Positions 26,224-36,200 of a DNA stretch of 64,000 bases are shown piece by piece (the stretch's first letter is position 1; each line of letters begins with the position of its first letter). Both the position numbers and the translations under genes were made by a program. The notes beneath the pieces were generated by a model. It saw only the letters and a program-made list of their open reading frames with translations. It had not been told where the DNA came from and did not search any database. Source of the DNA: Dastarcus helophoroides (Eukaryota; Arthropoda; Insecta; Coleoptera; Bothrideridae); the NCBI GenBank assembly GCA_028583605.1, contig CM053331.1, forward strand, positions 38,025,283 to 38,089,282, read 5' to 3'.

Positions 26224-27588
26224 GGGATGATCGATATTAAAAAAACATCGATATTGACATCAATATTAACATCAGTTCAAAAGTATCGATGTACGATGAA
26301 TATCAAAAGAAAAATATCGATGTCCGAAAACATCGATGTTTTAGCTAAGAAAAAACAATCCATTTTATTATAAGGTATACATATAGTACGCGACGTAAGC
26401 AAATTCGTGGTAGATTGTTGGGTTACATTTAGGGAGTCCTATAAGAAGGAGATGAATCGGTAATGTAATTTGTCGAATAAAAATGGGATTGATTTCCACC
26501 CACTGACATCAGCTGTAAAATGAGGGCTTAAATTGAACTTACAATCACATCACCGTCGTGTTAACTCTTTTTTGGGCTTTTTCTAGGAAAGCGTGCCTAG
26601 AACATCTCTTATTCATCTTTTAGTCGGAGAGGAGCTGAAGTTAAAACTACTTCAAATAGTATTCCGTAGTGTATGTATTTGTGAATTAAGAGATGGCGCT
26701 GAAAACAGTGGAAGATTTTCAATCACATTTTCAAAGTACGGCTTAACATAACCTTACTTCTAAATAACCATAGTTACATTACTGTGTGGGTGGGTTTGCG
26801 GGTCTATTATACTGGAACCTTAGTTAACTAACGTCTATGATTCTCGGCGGAGAATAAAAGTCTATTCTTAACGGGCGATACTTTAATCAGTACTTAACTT
26901 ATTACATTAACTTATATGGATTAGAACGCGAACTGATGAACCTTAATGGCGGAAGTTTTACCGCAGAAGAGGCCTGTCCATGGTCGCATCCTCTTTTATA
27001 TGGGCCGTAAAACTTCCCTCATTATTATTCATATTTTCGCGCGGGAACAAGTTACTGGAAGAAAATCAACACTTGTGGACATGCGTGGTACGATAAAGTC
27101 GACTGACATTGACGATTGACGTTTGCGATCACAGAATGTGGATTCGTATACATGCCACAACTGCAAAAGTTTAAGTTTACTGGACAAACATAGAGTACAA
27201 TATACAGTAGATTTACAATACCTATTATTTCGTTTTCGAAGTTTCATTACCGAAAAAAAATTAAGTTCTACTAACATTCGCACCTACTTTATTCTTAAAT
27301 AAGAAAAAAAGTTGACAATGGCTTGAAATTGACAGTTTTTTATTTTGTTGGTTTTAATTTGGTTACATCGATTAGCGACATCTAGTGTAAATTGGGTGAA
27401 TAGCAACATTAATCAGCAGCATTTGTTACACCTAATCACACTAGAGTGTATCGATATCGATGTTCTGATTTTATTCTCATAACATCAATGTGTCAATATT
27501 ATCGAAAACTTAACATCGATATTAAAACATCGATGTTTTTCCACTAAACATCGATGTTGATTCACCATCGATGAATATCGATCATCCC
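26224..27588. mobile_element. hAT-like element with GGGATGATCGATATT termini (~1.37 kb)
   Basis: Perfect 15-bp terminal inverted repeats (26224-26238 and 27574-27588). Many CATCGAT and ATCGATG motifs cluster within about 150 bp of each end. The termini resemble those of the 19.8-kb element but differ after GGGATG. I could not find a clear target-site duplication, and no transposase frame is present. The interior contains a segment also found at 29.6-30.1 kb. Confidence 0.7.
26430..26760 (+). repeat. Duplicated segment, copy 1
   Basis: Contains 'cctataagaaggagatgaat', 'gatttccaccca', 'taggaaagcgtgcctagaac', 'attcatcttttagtc' and 'gagatggcgctgaaaacagt'. The same series in the same order is at 29605-30090. 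It lies inside the 26.2-27.6-kb element. Confidence 0.75.
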
Positions 27589-27592
27589 TACG

Positions 27593-29604
27593 GTAGGTTG
27601 AAATTTTGAATAGCCCGCCAATTGTTCGTTATTTGAAGTTGGCAGTACAATGTCAACGTCAATTCGGGGTGACGCGAGCATAGATGGCTCGACCGCGTCT
27701 TGGCGGAAAAAGAAGAGTTAGTTGTTTTTGGAAGTTGGACGAGTATTGTTCGGGCTGGCTGAAGTTAGTCGCCGTTCCCTCGTTTGTATTTTCTTACATA
27801 AAAAAGTAATAAAGTTGTTGTAAACCCTTAGTGTTGCGTTCGCTACGACCTACCCCGTTTAAGCTCCCACACTACTAAAGTCTTCTTGGAGAGAATAAGA
27901 TGCGGTAAAGTGAAACGTGAAACTTGCAAAAACGGAAAGAAAACTTCGAGCTTCTACCAAATAAATATTTATTTCGTAATGTTGCTCAGTTCCGTACCTT
28001 TGGATTTTCATTTTGTATGAATTAGGGACTATTTGGGTGAAAATAAATATTGATTGAAGTAACAAGTAAACTAACATTTATAATTGATTTTATTGAATTG
28101 GTGCTCTTTCGTGCCATTCACTATTGATATCACAAAACATATATATTAAGAAGGACAGGTTACATTTAAAGCGAGAGCAACGAAGTGACAGAAGTGGATG
28201 GCAATACGCGCCATTTTCAAATTTAAATTTTGGGTGAAATTACTGCATTTCCCGTTGTAACTAAACAAATTTGACGTTTCATTTTTGCACAATGAAAATG
28301 TCACAACGTATTGTTTAATTACAAATGAAAATGCAAAAATAAGACGTAAATTTTTTTAGCTAAGGTGGAAAATTCATTAATAATTAATGTACTTAATGGT
28401 TAATATGCTAAACGGAAAATGAATAATACGAAATATATAATAGACAGATGTTTTATTGGTTCAAGATAAAAAACATTGTAAAAAACTTAGCAATATGTAT
28501 TAAAATACAACTTACATAATAAACGGAATATTAAAATATGAATTACAACATGCTATGCACAGTAAGTATGTAACAAATGTAACAAAGCTTCTCATGAACT
28601 AATGACAACTAGAACTAATTCTTTCTTGTGTGCCATAAAAGTCCCAGGAGCAAATCATGAAAAATAAATAAATAAATCAATAATTAATAAAGGGAATAAA
28701 ACGCAATTAGAAATTTCGACACAAGAAAATTAACACTTAATGGGCATCTTAAATAAATGCTCTGTTTTACTTAAACTTTTTTATGAACCAATTAATTTAC
28801 AAACAAGTTTAATGTTTTTATTAATAAATTTGGTTAAACATAAATAAGAATCATAGCAAAAGGGAATAGCTACAAAACTCACCATTAGACTTTTTAAAGT
28901 TATCTATCAAACTGTATTTGTTGAAAAACTAATAGTACATACATGAATTTCATCTGAATAAGTAGGGGAAGCAATTTGTTAATTATGAAGAGGATTACTT
29001 ACCGCAAAATTGTTGTTTACATCAATAACACACGCCATAACCATATATGGTCATAATTTCCATCGTTAAATCGTTCAACTGACACACGACAGTCCGCGGA
29101 AAGCAGATTTTGAACGACAGACTTCCAACCTAATCTATATGTATCTCACTTGCACAATAATGAATTATAATAACCTTTCTCATTTTGACACTGCGTAGCT
29201 ACAATTTTACAATCAAAAACTGCCGGCAGGCAATTTGACATAAGTGGATGGCATGACAATTCGGCTTGTTTCGCCCCCACTCCTATTACTTTCACCCCCA
29301 TGATTGATATCATAGAACTGGCTGAACGAATTATACAGTCCATTTCAGATACATTTGCATAAGAATCATATACGTAATACTTCTATATGGCGAGCTCCCT
29401 TTTCTCTTCGCGAATTTATTCTGACCAAATCTTATAAACATGGAACATGGGTGATTGGCGAGTATTGCGAAAATAGGGAGCTGTCCACATGTATTACATA
29501 AGAATGGGCCATGAAGAATTGAATTAACCTTAAGGCTTGATTCACACAGAAAAAGCAAAACGGTTATAATCAAAAACAATTTTGATACTAAATGTCTTCC
29601 ACGT
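27593..29604. other. Intergenic, no confident gene
   Basis: 27593-27900 is relatively GC-rich and ends 'gttgcgttcgctacgaccta', LTR-like in look but without a partner copy. 28.1-29.0 kb is AT-rich. Minus-strand frames of 65 and 123 codons at 29.15-29.70 kb have no recognisable domain and may be degraded transposon sequence. Confidence 0.35.
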
Positions 29605-30090
29605 TGTAAGGAGTATAAGAAGGAGATGCATCGTGTATTTAATCTATGATCAGTAATGTAATTTATTGAATCAAAATGCCACTGATTTCCACCAAATGAC
29701 ATCAGCGGCCTCTGTTGTGTATTACCAGTAAGTATTGTGCGAAAACTGTAAAATGAGAACTTAAGTTGTGCCTACTGATGACAGTGGATGATGATAATGG
29801 CAGGTACAATGTATAAAATCGGTCACATCACTGTTATGTTAATCTTTTCTTGGGCTTTTCTTAGGAAAGCGTGTCTAGAACATCGTTTATTCATCTTTTA
29901 GTCAGGGAGGAGCATTCACCGTTGAAGCTGAAACTACTTCAATTCTTTATGTGTACGTTTTAACTACTCGTTTCGCAATGTTTGACCTACGATAAAATAG
30001 AATTTTGTGGTACATGGTTTGTGGATTAATAGATGGCGCTGCGAACACTGGAAGGTTTTCAATCCCATTTTAAAAGTACGACGTAACGCA
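29605..30090 (+). repeat. Duplicated segment, copy 2
   Basis: Homologous to 26430-26760, with extra internal sequence: 'tataagaaggagatgcatcg', 'gatttccacc', 'taggaaagcgtgtctagaac', 'ttattcatcttttagtcag' and 'agatggcgctgcgaacactg'. No TIR-bounded element surrounds this copy. Confidence 0.75.
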
Positions 30091-30539
30091 ACCGTTGACT
30101 GAATAAAGTATATTCAATCAACGACGCAACCTTATCTTCTAGATAACCATACATGTTGCTACTTCAAAGTAAATTAAATGAGCTGACGCATTAAAGAGAC
30201 GTATTAAACAGGTTTAGAGACGTTAAGGCTCATTTAGTCACAGTCAGGCTCTTCGACGTCGAGCGTTCATTGTCGTTTTCGGCTTACGCACACAGAAAAA
30301 GCAAAACGTTTTTATTTGAATAATTGATATTTCCAACCCTTACTTCGTGGAATTCTTTAATATTCATTACTATTAAACTTTATTAAGGATAAAAATGCAA
30401 CAGAAATTAAAAATTCCGTTGTGAAATTTTTAATTTCGGTTGCGTTTTTATGGTTAATAAGGTTTAATAGTTATGAAGTTTTTGTTGTTTCTGACAGAAA
30501 CTGTTTTGCTCTTTTTCTGATAAGCCATAGAAAAGTTAC

Positions 30540-31070
30540 TGAGACAATTACTAGAACCAAAGCTGGTTTAACGCGTAAACACTTTGTTGATTAATGTGTT
30601 ATCTTTATTTCAGGGGTTGTTTGGCGGAAATAATCGGAATAAATGTTTTCCATATGATTTATATTACTGTTAGTTACAATTTAATAATTTCCAACAGAAA
30701 CACATCAAATATAAAAGAATCACTCTTAAAATAACCGACATCAAAGCAAAATATTGAATGATATTAGGTTAGGTTTGATAACACAGAACACCATAAAGAA
30801 ATTTGTTTGCAGTTTTATTGGCTTTTTCTTCGCCGGTCACTCCTTTCACAATCCTAAATTTCAGTACCGGTGAAGAAAAAGCCAATAAAACTGCATACAA
30901 ATATAAATACTTCGCAAATAAATTACAGAGAATATCATTAAGAAATGTCACGGCGTTGCCACATAACTATTTCTAAATATTACTAGTTCTTGTTGTTGCC
31001 ACTACAAAATCAGTCCACAGCCTGCTCTTGTGCATATTTATCTGAAATGGACTACAACCCATTTTTTATC
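30540..31070 (+). repeat. Dispersed repeat copy carrying a hairpin
   Basis: Starts with 'ccaaagctggtttaacgcgt' and 'gattaatgtgttatct', then 'cacagaacaccataaag', the 30808-30895 hairpin, 'tctaaatattactagttctt' and 'gttgccactacaaaatca'. Sister copies are at 19735-21010 (minus) and 31190-31560. In this copy the site corresponding to the hAT-like insertion is empty. Confidence 0.75.
30808..30895. repeat. Near-perfect hairpin, 30-bp arms
   Basis: Arm 30808-30837 (starting TGCAGTTTTATTGGC, ending CGCCGGT) is the reverse complement of 30866-30895 at 29 of 30 positions. The loop is 28 bases. Weaker complementarity extends outward. Confidence 0.92.
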
Positions 31071-31189
31071 TGAAATATAGTCCATTTTTCAGATAAACCG
31101 TTGATTGAATACAGTAGATAAACCTTTATAAGAATATGCCGTGAAATATTAAGTCAACCTTTTGATAAGTTACTAAAAAAAAATCACCA

Positions 31190-31560
31190 AAACTAAAGCT
31201 ACCTTCACGCGTAAACATTTTCATGATTAATGTGTTGCCTATATTTCAGGGACAGCTCCAGAGAGAGATATCTCCCTGAAGATAATAGCTCGGCTATCGA
31301 AACGCGATAAGGCAACATTTGTTGTATTTTTAATCTTTGTTGGTTTCAGGGGACAAGATTTGTATTTCAATTTTTTTAAATATTTAATAATATTTAGATT
31401 AGCATTCTAAGAACATAGAACACCATTAGGAAATGTCAAGGCGTTACCATACGTCTATATCTAAATATTACTAGTTCTTTTGTTACCGTCTTGTCTTTCA
31501 TTGTTGCCACCATAAAATTAGAAGTTCGTGCACATTTATCTAAAATAGTTAACGAATTAT
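31190..31560 (+). repeat. Dispersed repeat copy with nested foldback fragment
   Basis: Third copy of the family: 'accttcacgcgtaaacattt', 'gattaatgtgttgcct', later 'catagaacaccattaggaa', 'ctaaatattactagttctt' and 'ttgccaccataaaattag'. A foldback-family right arm is inserted at 31260-31380. Confidence 0.75.
31260..31380 (+). repeat. Foldback-family copy (right arm)
   Basis: Reads 'tctccctgaagataatagct', 'tatcgaaacgcgataagg', 'ttggtttcaggggacaagat' and 'ttgtatttcaattttt'. Nested in another repeat. Confidence 0.8.
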
Positions 31561-32104
31561 TATTGTTTTATTCTTATTTTTCGTTAAATGCACCGTGAAT
31601 GGATTAGAATGATTGTAATGGGATTCGGAGTGATTAGTGATTTTTAAGTGGTTGTAATTTGAAAAAAGTGGTCGCAGAACATAATTATAAAAAGCGAATT
31701 AGATCCAACTTTGTAATTTTCGGATCCTGAGTTCAACATATTTTAACTATTAGCAGCTTTTGATTAATCATAAGAAACCTACAGGAAACATCTCACTGGT
31801 TTTCAGTCCTAGATCTAAAGCTGGATCCAAGTCAATAAAAATTTGTGTTGTGCGAGCGGTATTAGTCACAAAAAGTTAGGTTATGTTCACGGTTTTTGGG
31901 CCTTATTTGAAGAGTTTAGGACGCACACAAACGAATTCGGCAGTACAACGCACAAACTGACTATTAAGTCAACAAAATAAGTGTAAAAAATATGTTTTTT
32001 AAATTTAAAAACACGCACACACATTTTTATTGATTTAGATCCAGCTTAAGGGGAGCAATTTGGGGTCCTGGCTCTGGCTATGGACGGTGCGACAGTCAAG
32101 ACAA
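31561..32104. other. Intergenic, no gene
   Basis: No feature recognised apart from AT-rich sequence. Confidence 0.4.
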
Positions 32105-32105
32105 G

Positions 32106-32180
32106 ACTGGTGGGACACCAAAGACAAGACCGGTGGGACACCAAAGACAAGGCCGGTGGGACACCAAAGAAAATACCAGT
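32106..32180 (+). repeat. ~23-bp minisatellite, 3 copies
   Basis: Unit 'ggtgggacaccaaagacaag' plus 'acc' in tandem, the third copy degenerating to 'ggtgggacaccaaagaaaat'. It lies about 180 bp upstream of the reductase ORF. Confidence 0.85.
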
Positions 32181-32356
32181 GCGACAACGACAGTTGCAAG
32201 AAATTAAAATTTACTGACATCACCCAGGTTAGCTGCTTGTGTAAAAAAGAACAAAATCCAACGCGTTTGGTGGAATTACAGAATACGCGTTCGGTGAAAA
32301 CCGTCAGTTTAATTTTGACAAACGTCAAAATTCATAGTTTTTGATATGTAAAAGTA

Positions 32357-33097
32357 ATGAGTGCTTTAAGACGTGCTCTAATTTATGGAGGAAAAGGAGC
32401 ATTAGGTTCGGCATGCGTAAACCTCCTAAAAGCGTATAAATTTTGGATATCGTCGGTGGACTACTCCGAAAATATTTTCGCCGATCACAATGTTACGGTG
32501 AAAAAAGGCGATGATATTTTCCAACAACAAAACGAAGTTCTCAAATCATTGGGACAAGTTTTGAGCGGCGCCAAATTGGACGCCGTGGTTTGCGTCGCTA
32601 CAGATTGGCAGCTCGGCACCGCCAAAGACAAATTTGCGGAAGCTTGCGTGGGCGAATGGAATCACGATTTGATTCCTGCGATAATTTCGACGACTGTCGC
32701 GGTGAATCATTTGACGGAAGGGGGACTTATAGCGTTTTGCGGGGCGAAAATCGCTTTGGAACCATCCCCGAAAATGATGGCTCTTGGTATGTTTAAAGCC
32801 GCCATACATCAACTGACGCAAAGTTTATCGGATCAATCCGCTGGATTGCCTAAGAGCGCTGTGGCGATATGTATTTTGCCGGACGTTTTGGATTCACCAA
32901 ATGCTAGAGGTTATCTTTCGGACAAGGATACGTCTAGTTGGACGAAACCCGATTACGTGGCTAGCTTGGTGTTGAAATGGATTATGTCGAAGAAGAAACC
33001 AGATAGTGGGAGTCTGCTCCAACTTTTGACAGATCAAAGGGAAACGCATGTGATACCTGTCCAGAAGATTACTCCTATACGTCTTAAAGATCTTTAA
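32357..33097 (+). CDS. Dihydropteridine reductase-like protein, intronless, catalytic Tyr replaced
   Basis: A 246-residue single-exon ORF, full length for dihydropteridine reductase, the short-chain dehydrogenase that regenerates tetrahydrobiopterin from quinonoid dihydrobiopterin with NADH in the cytosol. The N-terminal nucleotide-binding motif is IYGGKGALGSACV (residues 9-21), with VDY for the acidic residue after beta-2, LDAVVCVA, GGLIAFCGAKIAL, HQLTQSL, PDVLDSPNAR and PDSGSLLQ all aligning to the family. The catalytic YxxxK, normally in G-Y-G-M-A-K, reads A-L-G-M-F-K here: Leu143 in place of Tyr, Lys147 kept. The GGW after CVA is changed to TDW. The lack of introns and the changed active site suggest a retrocopy or diverged paralogue. 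The frame is intact, so the protein is probably under selection. AATAAA follows at 33176. Confidence 0.88.
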   Translation: MSALRRALIYGGKGALGSACVNLLKAYKFWISSVDYSENIFADHNVTVKKGDDIFQQQNEVLKSLGQVLSGAKLDAVVCVATDWQLGTAKDKFAEACVGEWNHDLIPAIISTTVAVNHLTEGGLIAFCGAKIALEPSPKMMALGMFKAAIHQLTQSLSDQSAGLPKSAVAICILPDVLDSPNARGYLSDKDTSSWTKPDYVASLVLKWIMSKKKPDSGSLLQLLTDQRETHVIPVQKITPIRLKDL

Positions 33098-33175
33098 AGT
33101 AGTGTTTACATTTTTATTCGTCTATGTATTGTCTTATGTATAGTTTTTGAATGTTTAATAACAAAGTGATTAAAT

Positions 33176-33181
33176 AATAAA
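33176..33181 (+). promoter_or_regulatory. AATAAA polyadenylation signal
   Basis: Canonical hexamer about 80 bases after the reductase stop codon. Confidence 0.6.
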
Positions 33182-33299
33182 AATGATTGTATTTTGTAAG
33201 CAAAGTGGATACTTTGACGTGTATTATTTTCAAATTACTAGGAAGAAGTCTGTTTTTATGTCTGAATTTGGGCCCCAAAACACACATTGGCTTTTGGAC

Positions 33300-36200
33300 C
33301 TTTTTTTCAAAATGTCCCATTTTTTAAATTTCCACTTTTGTTGAAATCAGTTTTTTTTTAGTTTTCTTCGTTTTCTCTATGGTTTTGACCTTTTAAAAAT
33401 TCAAAAACTTTCGATTTTTTTTCGAAGTTTCGACCTTTACGTAGATTTTTTTTTTGGAAAATTCAACGTTTTTTGTTTCTGGGAATTTCGACTTTTTTGG
33501 AAACTTCAACTCTCGAAATTTGGCTTCAGAGTTTGAAATTTGAAAATTGCAACTTTTTTCATAAATGTTAATTCATTTCGACTTATGTTGAAAATGTTCG
33601 GATTTTCTTAGTTTTGACTTTTTTTGGAAATTTCAAAACTCCTTGCATCTTTTCGAAGTTTTGACTTCTAGGTAAATTTGATTTTCCCTTGAAATTTCGA
33701 TGTCTTTGGAATTTTCAACTTTTTGGAAAAGTTGACTGCAAAATATCGACTTTTTTGATATTATTTACCTTATTTCACATTGGCCACTTTTTTTTTGTTG
33801 AAAATTTCAACCTTTTGTCATCAAAATTCCGGCTTTTTCTTGAACTTTCGACTCAATAAGTTTTGACTACTTTTATTCGAAAAATTGGAGCTTTTTTTTG
33901 AAATTTCGAGTTTTTGAAAAGTTGAATTTTTTTCTTAATTTGTCTTCATTGATATTGCTTCAGATTTCCATTTTAAGTATTTTTTTTTGTTTTTGAAAGT
34001 TCAGACTTAGAAATTTTGTCTGTTTTCAAAAATTTGACGTTTTCGTAAATTTAAATTATTTTGAATTTCTTTTTAAAAAATTCAATCTTTTTCCAGAATG
34101 TCCACTTCTTTTTTTAAAAATGTGTTTCTTTTTCATGAAGTTTCGACTTTTATGTAAGTTTGGCGCCTTTTATTCGAAAAATTGGAGTTTCTGATTGAAA
34201 TTTCGAGTTTTTGAAAGGTTGGATTTTTTCCCCAATTTGGCTTCATTAAAATTATTGCCCTTCTTCCAAAATTTCCGTTTTAATTATTATTTTTTTCTTT
34301 TGAAAATTGAGACTTCAAAATTTCGTCCGTTTTCAAAATTTTGACGTTTTTATAAACGCAGATTATTTTGAATTTCTTTTTAAAAAATAATTGGACCTTT
34401 TTCCAGAATGTCCACTTCTTTTTTTAAAAATATTCTACTGTTTCTTGAAGTTTCGACTTTTATGTAAGTTTGGTGACTTTTATTCGAAAAATTCGAGTTT
34501 CTTATTGAAATTTCGAGTTTTTGAAAAGTTGAATTTTTTTTTTCAATTTCACTTCATTGAAATTGTTGATCTTCTTTCAGGATTTCCATTTTAAGTATTT
34601 TTTTTTGTTTTTGATAATTAAGACTTAAAAATTTCGTATGTTTTCAAAGTTTTGCCGTTTTAGTAAATTTGAATTGAATTTCTTTTTAAAAAAATAATTT
34701 AACCTTTTTCCAGAATCTCCACTTCTTTTTTAAAAAATGTGCTTTTTCTTGAAGTATCGACTTTGTAAGTTTGGCGTCTTTTATTCGAAAAATTGGAGTT
34801 TCTTATTGATATTTCGAGTTTTTGAAGAGTTGGATTTTTTCCCCAATTTGGCTTCATTAAAATTATTGACCTTCTTCCAGAATTTCCATTTTAATTATTA
34901 TTTTTTCTTTTGACAATTAAGACCTCAAAATTTCGTCGGTCTTCAAAATGTCGACGTTTTTATAAATTTAGATTATTTTGAATTTCTTTTTTAAAAAATA
35001 ATTCGACCTTTTTCCAGAATGTCCAGTTCTTTTTCTGAAAATATTCTACTTTTTCTTGAAGTTTCGTCTTTTATGTAGCGTGTATATTTAGCGACTTTTA
35101 TAAGTTTAGCGACTTTTGTTCGAAAAATTGGAGTTTCTTTTTGAAATTTCGAGTTTTTGAAAAGTTGGATTTTTTTTCAGAATTTCCATTTTAAGTATTT
35201 TTTTTTTAATTGAATCTTCAAAATTTCGTCTGTTTGCAAAATTTTGACGTTTTTGTAAGTTTAGATTGTTTTAAATTTCTTTTAAAAAAAAATAATTCCA
35301 TATTCTTCCAGAATGACCACCTCTTTTTTTGAAAATTTTCCACTTTTTCTTGAAGTTCGGACTTTTATATAAGTTTGACGACTTTTATTCGAAAAATTGG
35401 GGTTTTTTAAAGTTAGATTCAGAATTTCCATTTTATTTTTTTGTAAATTTCGACCTTTTGTTTGCAAAATTTAGACTACTTTTCGAAGTTTTAACTTTTT
35501 TAGAATTCATAAGTTTTTCCAAATTTCGACCTTTTTTCAAAATGTTTTTTTTTGTTGAAATTTTGAATTTTTGTGAATTCGACTTTTGCAACATTCGCCT
35601 TTTACTTTAATAAAAGGCGAATGTTGCAAAAGTTTTTTTTTTAATTTCAATTTCTTAAAAAAAATAGACTTTTTAAAATACGAATTTTCAAAATTTTGAA
35701 CGAATTATATAAAACGAATTCCAGACTTAACTAAATTTCGACTTAAAATCGAAATTTCGACTTTTTTCTCGAAATTTGAACTTTAATCTCGAAACTTCGA
35801 CTATTTTATGGATATTTCAGCTTTAATCTTAGAATTTCGATTTTAAAATGGAAATTTTGACTTTTTTCTCGAAATTTCAATTTTGATTTCGAAATTTCGA
35901 CTTTTTTCATGAAAATTTCGACTTTACACTCAAAATTTCGTCTTTCTTCTCAAAATTTCGACTTCAACTCAAAATTTTAACTTTTTTCTTGAAATTACTA
36001 TTTTTTTTGCTCGAAATTTCGACCTTTTTCTGGAAATCCCGACTTTGATCTACGAATTTCGGTTTTGAAATCAAAATTTTGACTTTTTTTCTCAAAATTT
36101 GGACTTTTTTCTAGGAATTTCGACTTTAATCCTAGAATTTTGATTTTAAAACCGAAATATCGATTTTTTCTCGAAATTTCAACACCAATCTCGAAGTTTC

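Noticed and set aside
27593..27860. Possible solo LTR
   Set aside because: No TG...CA boundaries, target duplication or second copy could be identified.
29146..29702. Minus-strand frames of 65 and 123 codons
   Set aside because: No recognisable transposase or other domain; left as intergenic.
30762..30774. TTAGGTTAGG, arthropod telomere-like motif
   Set aside because: Only two copies; occurs by chance in AT-rich DNA.
32546..32821. Other-frame ORFs over the reductase gene
   Set aside because: Shadows of the reductase coding frame.
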